Below, piece by piece: positions 34,386-43,452 of a stretch of DNA of 64,000 bases; within the stretch, counting starts at the first letter, position 1; each line of letters opens with the position of its first letter. The position numbers and the translations under genes are program-made. Source of the stretch: Treponema sp. OMZ 798. GTDB lineage: Bacteria > Spirochaetota > Spirochaetia > Treponematales > Treponemataceae. The stretch lies in contig NZ_CP051305.1 in the NCBI RefSeq assembly GCF_024181385.1, positions 2,828,563-2,892,562 on the forward strand, read 5' to 3'. The notes under the pieces were generated by a model that had not been told where the DNA came from, searched no databases, and was given only the letters and a program-made list of their open reading frames with translations.

Positions 34386-36058
34386 TACTCTATTCCTGAG
34401 ATAGGAAGTCTTCCGTTAGCATTAAAATCTCCGCAAAGGGCTCCGAATGCAGCGGTAAAGGATGCAGGCGAATAGCTGTAAATGGCAATAGCCGTTTCAG
34501 CTTTAGGGACCTTTGCCAAAAATGCGGGGGACAGGACTGAAATAACTATGTATTTTTTCTTGGGATAGGCCTGCATTATTTTTTGTAAAACACTTAAAGA
34601 GTACTTATCGGAAAGACAAAAAATTATTGTATCAAAGCGCCGTGCATGGTGATAGGCTGAGTCTACCTCTATTATTTTTGCCTTGGGGAAACGTTTTAAG
34701 CCGTATTTAAAAAAATCTTTATAGGCAGACACAAGGAGGATATCCTCATGTTCTTCAGGTTTAAAAGGGATATCTGCATCGCGCACTATTGTAGTTGAGC
34801 GGCCCGCCAGGCTTAAAAAGAATTTTTGGCCTTCCTTATCGGGGATGTTTTCATCAAGTTTTTCTATATCGGGCATAATGGGAACATGGTTATCGCTTTT
34901 AAAATACTTTAATTTTTCAACTAAAATTCTAAAGGCTGCATCCTTTACCCTTTCTTTAAATTGGGGGTCGTCCTTCATTGCCCTGATATTATCCTTCCAA
35001 AACGCTTGATAGTGCCGAGGTGTTGTCGAGGATTCGATTATATCGTTTCCGGCTTCTAAGGCCATTTTCACGGCCTTTGCAATGCCGCCTGCAAAATTCA
35101 TAGCGCCGTGCATCATCATGTCATCGGTAATTATGAGTCCCTTAAAGCCAAGTTCTCCGCGCAGGATATCTTTTAAAAGATATTTGGAAAAGGTGGCCGG
35201 TTCTCCATTAGGTAAGATTGACGAAAAATTTAGGTGTCCTGTCATAATTGCAGGTACGCCGGCATCTATCAGGTATTTAAAAGGTATCAGCTCCCTGCTG
35301 CGGAAGGTTTCTTCGGATATGTCGATTTTAGGTAAACGGCCGTGACTATCGATGCTGGTATCTCCGTGGCCCGGAAAATGCTTTGCTGTTGTAAGAACGC
35401 CTGCATCCCTGCTTCCCCTTACAAAGGCTGCTCCTAAGATACCGGCGGCATGAGGGGAGTCTCCAAAGGAGCGGGGGCCTATTATTGAGGAGTCATGATC
35501 CGTTAAAAGATCTACAGTGGGAGCAAAATTTAAGTTTATACCTAGGGCTCTTATTTCTCTTGAAATATAATAGCCTGAATAGTAAGAATCTTGGGGTATG
35601 CCTGATGCTCCTATTGCAAGGTTTCCCGGAGTCTCTGAGGTTAATCCTTTGACATGCCGTACCCAGCCCCCTTCTTGATCGGTTGCAACAAAGAGCGGGA
35701 TGCCGAATCTTCCTTCGAGGGATTTTTTTTGCAAAAGTGAAATTGACTTGGCAAGCTTGTGGGAGTCTCCGGTGTTCCAGCCGAAAATCTTGATGCTGCC
35801 CAGTCCGGAGTCTTCAATCCATGATAAAAGTAAGTCTCCGGGATCTTGACCGGCCCAGCCGAACATAAAGGTTTGAGCCAAAAGTTCTTCATCGGTCATG
35901 TTTTCGACTATTTCGGATGCCAGTTTTTCACTCGGCACATTATCGTAAAAGTTAGGCAACCTTTTTACGGCAGAATTGGAGTTCAAATTGACCGTCAATA
36001 AAAAAATACAGACAAAAGATAGTATGCTCTTTTTTGTAAGGGAGAATTCGGTTTTCAT
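34385..36058 (-). CDS. Glycoside hydrolase family 3, NagZ-like
   Basis: 557 residues. N-terminal hydrophobic segment (residues 10-25) suggests export. GH3 barrel with FVATDQEGGWVRHV, LNFAPTVDLL, and the NagZ-type KHFPGHGDTSIDSH (residues 226-239) that supplies the Asp-His acid/base dyad; nucleophile Asp312 in IITDDMMMHG. Predicted beta-N-acetylhexosaminidase in peptidoglycan turnover. The C-terminal 150 residues add a second alpha/beta domain. Coupled to the GNAT gene by a one-base overlap. Confidence 0.88.
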   Translation of the reverse strand: MKTEFSLTKKSILSFVCIFLLTVNLNSNSAVKRLPNFYDNVPSEKLASEIVENMTDEELLAQTFMFGWAGQDPGDLLLSWIEDSGLGSIKIFGWNTGDSHKLAKSISLLQKKSLEGRFGIPLFVATDQEGGWVRHVKGLTSETPGNLAIGASGIPQDSYYSGYYISREIRALGINLNFAPTVDLLTDHDSSIIGPRSFGDSPHAAGILGAAFVRGSRDAGVLTTAKHFPGHGDTSIDSHGRLPKIDISEETFRSRELIPFKYLIDAGVPAIMTGHLNFSSILPNGEPATFSKYLLKDILRGELGFKGLIITDDMMMHGAMNFAGGIAKAVKMALEAGNDIIESSTTPRHYQAFWKDNIRAMKDDPQFKERVKDAAFRILVEKLKYFKSDNHVPIMPDIEKLDENIPDKEGQKFFLSLAGRSTTIVRDADIPFKPEEHEDILLVSAYKDFFKYGLKRFPKAKIIEVDSAYHHARRFDTIIFCLSDKYSLSVLQKIMQAYPKKKYIVISVLSPAFLAKVPKAETAIAIYSYSPASFTAAFGALCGDFNANGRLPISGIE

Positions 36059-36066
36059 AAGTTTAT

Positions 36067-36534
36067 TTATTCCAGCCAGTAAACCTTATCGGGTGCTCTT
36101 TCCGTAAGGAAAAAATTTTCATATCGTTTTGATGATTCTACACGAATATCGTCAGGAAAATATGTCGAATGCAAGAACCAAACGACGTCCAGCAGATCTC
36201 CAAAGGAGTCGGAGCATGAATACCTGTAGTAAAGCTCTATATCGTCATCTTCCAATATTTTTCTTCTTTCGGGATCTATTTTTGTATCGGGGTCGATTGC
36301 TTCCCGTATATTGCTTCTTAAACCTCCGTACCACGCGTGGGTTACCGATAAAAGATTGAGGTGCTTTTCCTTATCCATTTTGTACAGCTCGTAAACACCA
36401 GAAACGGCGGGAACTGCACGGTTTATCTTGTATTTATCGGCCTTTGTAAGAGGCGACCATGTAAGAATATAATGAGGTTTGTTCTTAAATATTTTCTTTA
36501 TTATAACAGGTTCCATTTCAAACATATCTGTCAT
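36067..36534 (-). CDS. Hypothetical protein with faint GIY-YIG-like pattern
   Basis: 155 residues, soluble. Not recognised. A segment SGVYELYKMDK followed by HAWYGGLRSNIREAI has the spacing of a GIY-YIG domain start, but the key residues are only partly conserved. It lies nine bases upstream of the NagZ-like gene on the same strand, likely in one transcript. Confidence 0.55.
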   Translation of the reverse strand: MTDMFEMEPVIIKKIFKNKPHYILTWSPLTKADKYKINRAVPAVSGVYELYKMDKEKHLNLLSVTHAWYGGLRSNIREAIDPDTKIDPERRKILEDDDIELYYRYSCSDSFGDLLDVVWFLHSTYFPDDIRVESSKRYENFFLTERAPDKVYWLE

Positions 36535-36608
36535 TATACTATTTTTTTATTAAAATTGCTATAAGGCCTTGTCAAAGTTTGTATTTTTTGATATACTATC
36601 TAAACTTC

Positions 36609-36680
36609 GGCGCCGTACCCAAGTGGTAAGGGACAGGTCTGCAAAACCTTCATTCATCAGTTCGATTCTGATCGGCGCCT
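36609..36680 (+). tRNA. tRNA-Cys (GCA)
   Basis: 72-base cloverleaf: acceptor GGCGCCG pairs with CGGCGCC, D-arm CCC/GGG, anticodon loop CTGCAAA giving GCA, T-arm ATCAGTTCGATTCTGAT, discriminator T. CCA is not encoded. A terminator follows. Confidence 0.95.
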
Positions 36681-36710
36681 TTTTCCATTTTTTAGTTTTT
36701 TTTTCATAAT

Positions 36711-36746
36711 GGGAACCTCCTTTACAGAGGTTCCCCTCCTTTTTTA
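36711..36746 (+). terminator. Terminator downstream of tRNA-Cys
   Basis: GGGAACCTC and GAGGTTCCC arms, seven-base loop, then CTCCTTTTTT. Confidence 0.85.
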
Positions 36747-36779
36747 TAAGCCTTATAGCCTATATTCATGTTGGCATTC

Positions 36780-37970
36780 TTATTTAATCAGATTTGCAAT
36801 AAGGGCAGGAACCGTTATAAATGTTCCTATCGAGCTTCCAAGCGAAGAAAGAATAAAAACAAGCAGAACCTTTGTTATTCTGTTTTTATACCAGCCTGAA
36901 AAGGTGCCGGCATCGTTTGTGAGGTTTTCCATGTCTTTTACCTGAGGCTTTTTTGCCCAAGCCTGTACCAGTCCCGAAATCATTCCTATACCCAAAAGAG
37001 GGTTGATAGTCGTAAATGGGGCTCCCAAAAAGGATGCAAGGATAGCGAGAGGATGGCCGAGTGCAATTAAGGCACCGATTGCCGCAAGTCCTCCGTTCCA
37101 GAGTACAAAGGATAAAAGCATTTGTCCGGTTTTTATGCCGCCTCCCTTAAAGAAGCCGAGAATGATTAAGCCTATTATAACTACCGGAAATATCCAAGAG
37201 GCTGCCTTGCTTGCGGTACTTTTGGGAGGGATTACCTCAATGTCTGATACGTCTGTTGTTTTTGTACCAGCCTCAAGTTCTTTTATAAAGCGTTCCGTTC
37301 CGGGAAGATGTCCTGCCCCCAAGACGGCTACGATTTTTTTTCCGCCGCTTTCCCAAATTTTTGATGCAAGATAGCGGTCTCTTTCATCGATTAAGACGCC
37401 TTTTATGTTTGGAAGGTACTCTGCCATTTCCTGCATCATATTGTCCATTGCGCTTTGATTTTTTAATTTTTCGATTTCGGCTTCATCAAGTTTTTCGTTG
37501 GAAAAGGCGGCGCTTAAAAGAGTTGCCAAGAGCTTCGATCTGCCCCAGCCGCGGTTTTTTGCCCAAGCTCGTTTTAAGGTTGTGTGAATCGGGCGGTCAA
37601 CCATTTCGGTTTTTATGTTTAGTTCTTGAGAAACTTCGATTGCCGCCTTCATTTCATCTCCGGGTTTTACACCGAGGTCGGTTCCGAGTTTTTTTTGAAA
37701 GGAGGATAAAACAAGGTTTGCAAGGAGTAAAAAGCCTTTGCCTTCCCGCAATACTTGGGAAATATTTATTTGCTGCCATGCATCTTTTGAGGTTAGGGAT
37801 TTGTATCTTCCTTCATCCAATTCTACACATACACAATCGGGATTTTCTTTTCGAATTGTAGATTCAACATCCTTAATACTTTCTTTAGAAACATGTGCTG
37901 TTCCTAAAAGAATAATTTCGCGGTCCTTTAAAAGAATACGCTTTAAAGTTTTTTCATTATTTTCGTCCAC
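36780..37970 (-). CDS. TraB/PrgY-family membrane protein
   Basis: 396 residues. N-terminal TraB domain: IILLGTAHVSKESIKDV, CVELDEGRY, LIDERDRYLASKIWE and VAVLGAGHLPG, a Tiki/EreA-like fold. The C-terminal 150 residues have four to five membrane segments. PrgY relatives limit peptide pheromone activity in enterococci; the role in spirochaetes is unknown. GTG start at 37970 behind AAAGGA, overlapping the DHH gene by 28 bases, so the two form a unit. Confidence 0.85.
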   Translation of the reverse strand: MDENNEKTLKRILLKDREIILLGTAHVSKESIKDVESTIRKENPDCVCVELDEGRYKSLTSKDAWQQINISQVLREGKGFLLLANLVLSSFQKKLGTDLGVKPGDEMKAAIEVSQELNIKTEMVDRPIHTTLKRAWAKNRGWGRSKLLATLLSAAFSNEKLDEAEIEKLKNQSAMDNMMQEMAEYLPNIKGVLIDERDRYLASKIWESGGKKIVAVLGAGHLPGTERFIKELEAGTKTTDVSDIEVIPPKSTASKAASWIFPVVIIGLIILGFFKGGGIKTGQMLLSFVLWNGGLAAIGALIALGHPLAILASFLGAPFTTINPLLGIGMISGLVQAWAKKPQVKDMENLTNDAGTFSGWYKNRITKVLLVFILSSLGSSIGTFITVPALIANLIK

Positions 37971-38941
37971 AGTGATTCCTTTCTGTCTGAATTTGCAAGC
38001 TCAACGATTGAGCCTAAAAGTATTTTTTTTCCGGGATATTTTTTAGAGTCGATTATTCCTCCGGCCATATGTGCATGTCCGCCTCCTCTTCCTATACCGC
38101 TTAGAGCTTCTTTAACAAGATAACCTGCATCGAGGGTTTTATCGCGGCTTCTGGCAGATAGTTTGTATTCGTCTCCGTTTGTTTCTATTACGATAACAAA
38201 AGAAATATCCTTGATCCAAATTAAAAAATCTGCTACAACCGACAAAATAGCTCTCGAATAGTCTTTGCTTAATTCCACCAAGAGGAAGTTTCCTATCTGA
38301 AAATAATCGGTAAATGCCCTGCCTATTTCTTCGAGTTCACCAATGTGTATTGTCGTTTTAATCATTTGATACATTGTCTGAACATCGGATTTAAAATAAA
38401 GTTCATAATAGGCATCCATATCAAGATGATTGACTCGTCTTGATAAAAATGATGTATCAAGCTGAATACCTGCAATCATTGCAGTAGCCGTTATTCTGTC
38501 ATATTCTTTACCGCTTTCTTTCCAGTATGACCAGATAATTGAGCAGCAGGCTCCCATTTCGGGTCTTATGTCCATGTATGCTGCAGTGGATTTTGTGCGG
38601 GGAGGATGATGGTCTATAATGGCTTTTAGGACTCCTCCAACCTTTGAAACCGTAGCTTTAAAGGGAGAGCCGTCTACAATTATAACTTGATATTTTTTGA
38701 GATCTTCAATTTCTTCTACTTTTAAAAGAGGGTTATTTAGATATTTGACGAATTCGATCAAGGGAAGACTTTGAACGAGTCCTCCGTAAGCTATTTCTGT
38801 TGTATAGCCGTAATTTTCTAAAAGTTTTGAAAGAGCATAGGCCGCTCCTATTGCATCATGATCGGGAAAATCATGAGTTTGTACAAGTACCGGTTGATCT
38901 TTGTTTAAAACCGAGCAAAGCGTAGATAATTTTTCTTCCAT
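37943..38941 (-). CDS. DHH/DHHA1 phosphoesterase, NrnA-like
   Basis: 332 residues. Motifs: HDFPDHDAIGAA, VIIVDGS, IIDHHPPR (the DHH triad) and the DHHA1 domain GIGRGGGHAHMAGG. Predicted Mn2+-dependent phosphoesterase acting on nano-RNA, pAp or cyclic dinucleotides; the exact substrate is open. AGGAT lies before the ATG. It overlaps the TraB gene downstream. Confidence 0.85.
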   Translation of the reverse strand: MEEKLSTLCSVLNKDQPVLVQTHDFPDHDAIGAAYALSKLLENYGYTTEIAYGGLVQSLPLIEFVKYLNNPLLKVEEIEDLKKYQVIIVDGSPFKATVSKVGGVLKAIIDHHPPRTKSTAAYMDIRPEMGACCSIIWSYWKESGKEYDRITATAMIAGIQLDTSFLSRRVNHLDMDAYYELYFKSDVQTMYQMIKTTIHIGELEEIGRAFTDYFQIGNFLLVELSKDYSRAILSVVADFLIWIKDISFVIVIETNGDEYKLSARSRDKTLDAGYLVKEALSGIGRGGGHAHMAGGIIDSKKYPGKKILLGSIVELANSDRKESLWTKIMKKL

Positions 38942-38994
38942 AAAATAATCCTAAATTATGGGAATAATATATCATAAAAAAAAGTGTTTTTCAA

Positions 38995-39774
38995 TCAGGT
39001 TTGCACCTGGTTATTTTTAATAAGTTTTTTTCTTTTAAATAAAAATAAAATTGCAAATAAAGGTATTGAAAAACTTATATTCCATGCTGCATATGGGCTT
39101 GCCGCCATTGCTGATGCAGATAAAAAATAAATAGCAAAAAAAGATAAATTTATACTGCCTGTTGTCCAGTTTATTGAGACAGAAAATATGCCAAACAAGA
39201 TTAAAATACACCATAATACTTTCTTTTTAAACTTAGGAGTTTTTATACATAAAACAAAAATAAATATGGAGTATAACGGCATTAAAATTGCGAGTAAAAG
39301 AATAGTAATGTGTTTCCATGTTTTATCTTTTAATGTGAATTTGTTTATGTTTTTTTGTGAATCAGGAGCCGCTGTTATACGAAAGCCCTGTAGTATTAGC
39401 GTGTTTTCTTTTTTAAAGTTTAAGGATATAATTCGAAATTCTTTATTTTGATATTCATATTCAAATAAAAACTCATAATAAGTTTGCTCATTTAGTATTT
39501 TTTTATGTGAGCCTAACATTATGATATTACTTACTTTTGAATTTGGGATAAGTGTTTCAATATTATTAAATGTTTCTTGCGTAAGCTGTTTTTTTATATT
39601 TTCATCTGAATTTTCATATATAAAGTTAAAATCTTTTTCTTTAAATTTAGATATATATTCTTTTGCAATCTCTATCTCCTCATGCGGAGCTATTATACTT
39701 ACTATATTATTATAACTGCATGAAAAGACCGGAAATAACGATAACAATAAAAGTAAATTTTTAAGATTTTTCAT
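38995..39774 (-). CDS. Lipoprotein with C-terminal membrane segments
   Basis: 259 residues. Signal peptide and lipobox-like VFSC (Cys19), a lysine/asparagine-rich domain of about 120 residues of DUF3887-like pattern, then four hydrophobic helices. Start at 39774 behind GAGGG; a TTG four codons earlier lies in that site. More AT-rich than its neighbours. Function unknown. Confidence 0.5.
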   Translation of the reverse strand: MKNLKNLLLLLSLFPVFSCSYNNIVSIIAPHEEIEIAKEYISKFKEKDFNFIYENSDENIKKQLTQETFNNIETLIPNSKVSNIIMLGSHKKILNEQTYYEFLFEYEYQNKEFRIISLNFKKENTLILQGFRITAAPDSQKNINKFTLKDKTWKHITILLLAILMPLYSIFIFVLCIKTPKFKKKVLWCILILFGIFSVSINWTTGSINLSFFAIYFLSASAMAASPYAAWNISFSIPLFAILFLFKRKKLIKNNQVQT

Positions 39775-39803
39775 TTTTGCCCTCAATTTAATACTCTTAA
39801 TAA

Positions 39804-40538
39804 TTATAGATAAATCTCCTTTTCCGGATATTCTTGCTCGATTGACTTTAATTTTGTTTTTTTATTTAAATCAATATCATACAAAAAAAACGTCAAAACC
39901 GTTCCATCATGTTCAGTGAATAAAAGTTGGTTGTTGTCTGTAATTCTAACCTTATATACCGAGTTTGAAACTTGAATTAAATTTTTACCGTCATAATCGG
40001 AAACGTATAAGGCTACATTATCCTTTGTATTTAGAGTTTTATCGTTGTTTGTGTCTTCATTTACAACAGCATAAATATTTTTATCGCAAGAAATGTTATT
40101 TCTGTTTGAGCTTTCAGCAAATCGATATCTATATATAAAAATATTTGATTCAAATAGGTTATACTCTTCGTAATTTTTATCTTTTATAAAAATTAAGTTT
40201 GTAATTCCTTCATTACCGGATTTTGCCGAAAAACTTGGGCTTGATTTAAGAGAAACTTTAGGTATATCATCATACAGCCCATCGGCTTTTATTTTAGAGC
40301 TTTTAAGGTTAAAAATAAAAACATCTTTTATCTTTTCGTTGAATTCTATATATTCCCGTATTTCTTCTTTAGTTTCGTCTTCAACAATCGCGACTTCATT
40401 TGATACGCTGCGGCGGCTTCTAAATGGGTCAAATATACTTATCATAATAATAACCCATGTAACAATTCCTAAAATCGAGAAAATAAAAATCAACACAAAA
40501 TCAATTTTTTTGATTAATTCAAACGATATTTTTTTCAT
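39804..40538 (-). CDS. Membrane-anchored protein of unknown function
   Basis: 244 residues. One N-terminal membrane helix (about 12-35), then a soluble part with short repeated strands (IYAVVNEDTNNDK, VALYVSDYDGKNLIQVS, LLFTEHDGTVLTF) that hint at a WD40/propeller-like domain. AGGAG before the ATG. Thirty bases upstream of the lipoprotein gene at 38995-39774, same strand. Confidence 0.5.
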   Translation of the reverse strand: MKKISFELIKKIDFVLIFIFSILGIVTWVIIMISIFDPFRSRRSVSNEVAIVEDETKEEIREYIEFNEKIKDVFIFNLKSSKIKADGLYDDIPKVSLKSSPSFSAKSGNEGITNLIFIKDKNYEEYNLFESNIFIYRYRFAESSNRNNISCDKNIYAVVNEDTNNDKTLNTKDNVALYVSDYDGKNLIQVSNSVYKVRITDNNQLLFTEHDGTVLTFFLYDIDLNKKTKLKSIEQEYPEKEIYL

Positions 40539-40645
40539 TTTATATCTCCTACGCTTATGAATATTATATTAGCATTATTGTATATCTTTTGAGCAAGAAG
40601 TACAAGATGACGATAAAATAATAAATTATTATCGGGAAGTGTATA

Positions 40646-41482
40646 TTATGCAAATTCTAGATCAGAAAAACTTACGCTTATAGCTGAATTTTGATTGAAT
40701 TTTTTATATATTGGTTTTTTCAATATTAGCGGATTATCCAAAACATAGATGTATGCTTTATCATCATCAGAATTATAAATACGAGAACGAGGGGTTTTAG
40801 GCGGTATAATTTCTTTTACGGGATATAATTTTTTTATCAATACTTTTTTTGCATCTGTATCCCATTCACGAATCCCGATAAATATTGGTTGGTGATAATT
40901 GTCATTTCTATAAACAAGGTCTTCCTCTATTCTTTTGATCTCAGCATCTTTATTGATGACAACCGCCCATATGTCTATATCCGATATTTTCATATTTTGA
41001 CTCCCTGTAAGATAACTATCAAATTCATCTGCGATATTTATAGTTATGTTGTATTTTTTGATTACTTCATATATTTCTTTCCATTCTTTATACAGAATCT
41101 TTACATTAGTGTTTGCTGAAAATTCAATTTGATTATTATACTGTGTTAGCAATATAAGAATCTTTTTCGGCTGACTGTAATTTTCAAGAATTTTTAAATA
41201 CCTATTCATTTGATCTTGTCCAACAGTGCTTAGCCCTATTTTAGTTTCTATAACTATTGCATAATTCTTGCTTAAACAAAGGATATCAAAACGTGCAGAA
41301 CCAAAACTGGGCTCATAATAAACTTCTAGTGTCTTAACATCTTCCTTTTTAAATTTAAAGTTTTCGCCTTTTATAATTTCTCGAATTACCCTATAGTCAG
41401 AATAAAATAAGCAAGCCAAAGTTCTTGATAAACCGGTTTCTTTACGATTGTATAAATCAAACAATGATTTTATTTTTTCCAT
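40646..41482 (-). CDS. PD-(D/E)XK nuclease superfamily protein
   Basis: 278 residues. The core shows FGSARFDILCLSKNYAIVIETKIG: an Asp followed ten residues later by E-T-K, the PD-(D/E)XK pattern, near residues 60-82. Later AEFSANTN and KEWKEIYEVI blocks resemble the PD-(D/E)XK proteins found beside defence genes. AT-rich. It stands alone next to the HIT gene and about 1 kb from the accessory island. Role unknown; restriction or defence is possible. Confidence 0.65.
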   Translation of the reverse strand: MEKIKSLFDLYNRKETGLSRTLACLFYSDYRVIREIIKGENFKFKKEDVKTLEVYYEPSFGSARFDILCLSKNYAIVIETKIGLSTVGQDQMNRYLKILENYSQPKKILILLTQYNNQIEFSANTNVKILYKEWKEIYEVIKKYNITINIADEFDSYLTGSQNMKISDIDIWAVVINKDAEIKRIEEDLVYRNDNYHQPIFIGIREWDTDAKKVLIKKLYPVKEIIPPKTPRSRIYNSDDDKAYIYVLDNPLILKKPIYKKFNQNSAISVSFSDLEFA

Positions 41483-41548
41483 TTTTTCTCCATGCTTAAA
41501 GTATTGCTATAGCACACACAAAAAATTATAAAGGTATACTGTTTTACT

Positions 41549-41974
41549 TTACAAATTTTCTCGTATTTCCTTAGCTACTCTTTCTAATTCTTCTCTATTC
41601 GGCTTGTGATTATAGTACCTTTCAGAAAACTGTAGTTTAAATCCGTCATCTTTATATCTTGGGAAACAGTGTATATGAGCATGGCTCACTTCTTGAAAGG
41701 CCGCTTCTCCATCTGCTAAAAAATAGTTAATACCCTCACATTTTATTTTAGACTGACGTATTGCTTTGTTAATTTTATTTGTTACCATAAACATTTTAGA
41801 TGTTATCTTGTCATCGATTTTATATATGTATTGTTCGTGTATTTTGGGAATTATTAATACATGGCCTGCGTTTACAGGCTGAATATCCAAAAATGCTAAG
41901 CAATCATCATCTTCATAAATCTTACTTGCGGGTATTTCGCCTTTAATAATTTTACAAAATATACAATTATCCAT
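41549..41974 (-). CDS. HIT-family nucleotide-binding protein
   Basis: 141 residues. Histidine triad HAHIHCFPR near residue 96 with catalytic His, AGHVLIIPKIHEQYI earlier, and an N-terminal CIFCKIIKGEIPASKIYED typical of the Hint/HinT branch. Predicted hydrolase of AMP-lysine-like or dinucleotide substrates. It marks the last native gene before the accessory region. Confidence 0.9.
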   Translation of the reverse strand: MDNCIFCKIIKGEIPASKIYEDDDCLAFLDIQPVNAGHVLIIPKIHEQYIYKIDDKITSKMFMVTNKINKAIRQSKIKCEGINYFLADGEAAFQEVSHAHIHCFPRYKDDGFKLQFSERYYNHKPNREELERVAKEIRENL

Positions 41975-42000
41975 TTTTGCTGTCTCCTATTTAGATTATA

Positions 42001-42496
42001 TTCTTAACAAAACTTCTTCATCCTTAATCCTACATCAATACCTTATTTTTTTCAAGTAAGAAAAAAGCATTTGTGTGTCCACAAACCAGAGAATGTACCC
42101 ATAGTTACAGAGTAAAAGCCATAGCAAAATCTAACTCAGCATGGCTATGCTGTATGGCAGATAAATGATAGCTGAACAATGATTATACTGAATCGGACTA
42201 AACTAATCTTTAAGAGGACAAATAATGGGAGAGGTCAAATGGCAATTCAAGATTTTATTCGTGCGGAGGGTTTAATACCCCGACGCTTTGCGTCGTAACA
42301 AAGGGTATTAAAGCCGACTGCAACCACCTTATGAGAACATACAGTGCGAAACATTGAGCACTGTACCCCGATGCTCTGCGTCTGGGTATGTTGATTAAAA
42401 CTCATAACACAGATTATCCACATTAGAAGAGACAATAGCTATTATGAAAACTAATATACACGATACTGATGATTAAAAAATATTTCCAAGGCCATG
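42001..42496. other. Non-coding left flank of the island with structured repeats
   Basis: No convincing gene in about 500 bases. A 32-base segment at 42033-42064 (ending TTTTTCAAGTAA) matches the sequence just outside the intact fabF terminator at 48764-48795 in about 25 of 32 positions. Two related hairpins lie at 42272-42388. A short ATG frame MGEVKWQFKILFVRRV starts at about 42225 and has no support. Confidence 0.5.
42272..42388. repeat. Pair of related GC-core hairpin repeats
   Basis: TACCCCGACGCTTTGCGTC (42276-42294) and TACCCCGATGCTCTGCGTC (42364-42382). Copy 1 sits inside outer arms TTAATACCC (42272-42280) and GGGTATTAA (42303-42311), giving a compound hairpin; copy 2 has TACCC / GGGTA arms. 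Confidence 0.6.
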
Positions 42497-42719
42497 TCTT
42501 TTTCAACCAACAAAAAACCGTTCAAAATGTTGGAAGTCCATACATTCTGAACGGTTTTAGCTTATCTGATTAGAGCTTTTTAAAAAGCCCTTACTTTATC
42601 TTTTTAAAGACGGCAACACCGTTATGGCCTCCGAAACCGAGAGAGCCTGAGGCGGCACAGTTTATTTCGCCTTTGACACCCTTGTTCGGAACATAGTCCA
42701 AATCGCATCCTGCTCCAAG
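42497..42719 (-). pseudogene. Displaced 3' fragment of fabF with its terminator
   Basis: Codes for a copy of the last 42 residues of FabF (LGAGCDLDYVPNKG...) and its stop at 42591, followed by a copy of the fabF terminator at 42513-42558. Over 42513-42719 it aligns to 48793-48999 with a fixed offset of 6280 and about 16 mismatches in 207 bases by hand count. Three residue changes (E to G, I to V, R to K) show it is a diverged allele. The homology stops at CAAG, where mob-like sequence begins. Confidence 0.85.
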
Positions 42720-43036
42720 AGAAGGTCGAGAGGCTCTACCGAAAGTCGGGAGCGAAGACCAAGAGCGACTATGTGAGAGCCCGAGTCTTAGGCGAGCCGT
42801 TCAAGGTTATTACAAAGGACAAGTCCACTGAGAAGCATCTCCGTGAATTGTCTTCCATCATCGCCTCTATCCAGCAGATCGGCATCCTCTACAACGAAGC
42901 CGTGAAGACGCTGAACAGCTACCACTCCGTAGCCACGGCTCAACGAATGCTCGCCAAGCTCGAGAAGTATTCCGTGCTCCTCATTAAGCTACAAGAGCAA
43001 GCGATAGCTCTAAGGGAGGATTTAAGAACCCAATGA
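42716..43036 (+). pseudogene. 5'-truncated mobilization (MobA/MobC-like) gene fragment
   Basis: An open frame runs from the fabF junction through QEKVERLYRKSGAKTKSDYV and VRARVLGEPFKVITKDKS to a TGA at 43034. The SGAKTKSDYVRARVLG pattern resembles relaxosome accessory proteins of plasmids and mobilizable elements in Bacteroidetes. The N-terminus is missing at the junction. A GTG at 42773 could start a shorter 87-residue product, without a ribosome site. It is GC-richer than the flanks. The match is from memory of the family. Confidence 0.55.
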
Positions 43037-43123
43037 CTTTTCTTCGCCTCGCTTACTCGGCGGATAATTCTAATCAGTAGGATTACCTACAATCCCAATA
43101 CGAGTCGTACTATCTTGAGAGTA

Positions 43124-43432
43124 TTATGGCTTATAGATTCCAGCTTTTAACGCTTCCACAAATTCCACCCCATAAATAGAAGCTTCCAAGCAAGCTTTTC
43201 GAAACTCATCAGTACAAAATAGCCTGTTGAAGAAGTAGCTACTATCTGTCATAAATACCTGTTGGGATATATCTGTCCTTAAGTGTAGCTCTATAGGCTT
43301 CTTTATAAAGCCTTTCTTGTCATAAACAATATTAGATGACGTATGGTTAATTAAGTCTGTATAATTATAGAAGCGGATGTAGTAGTACTCTTTTTTTTTA
43401 TTATCACCTTGTCGTTCTAGAAAGTCGCAATT
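43124..43432 (-). pseudogene. Fragment of an Imm11/DUF1629-like immunity protein
   Basis: An open frame of 102 residues without a start codon: EYYYIRFYNYTDLINHTSSN..., ending YGVEFVEALKAGIYKP. The ending SSYFFNRLFCTDEFRKACLEASIYGVEF follows the Imm11-type pattern (SDRFKEA...GL-GVEF). It begins right after the Imm32-like gene, with a stop (TAA) in its own frame just upstream. It looks like the tail of an older cassette left when a new one was inserted. Confidence 0.5.
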
Positions 43433-43452
43433 TTACTACTCTCCATACTTCT

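Noticed and set aside
42414..42422. Perfect DnaA-box-like TTATCCACA
   Set aside because: A single copy in 64 kb is expected by chance, with no cluster or unwinding element around it.
42247..42435. Minus-strand 62-residue open frame
   Set aside because: It runs across the two hairpin repeats, has no ribosome site, and its sequence reflects the repeats.
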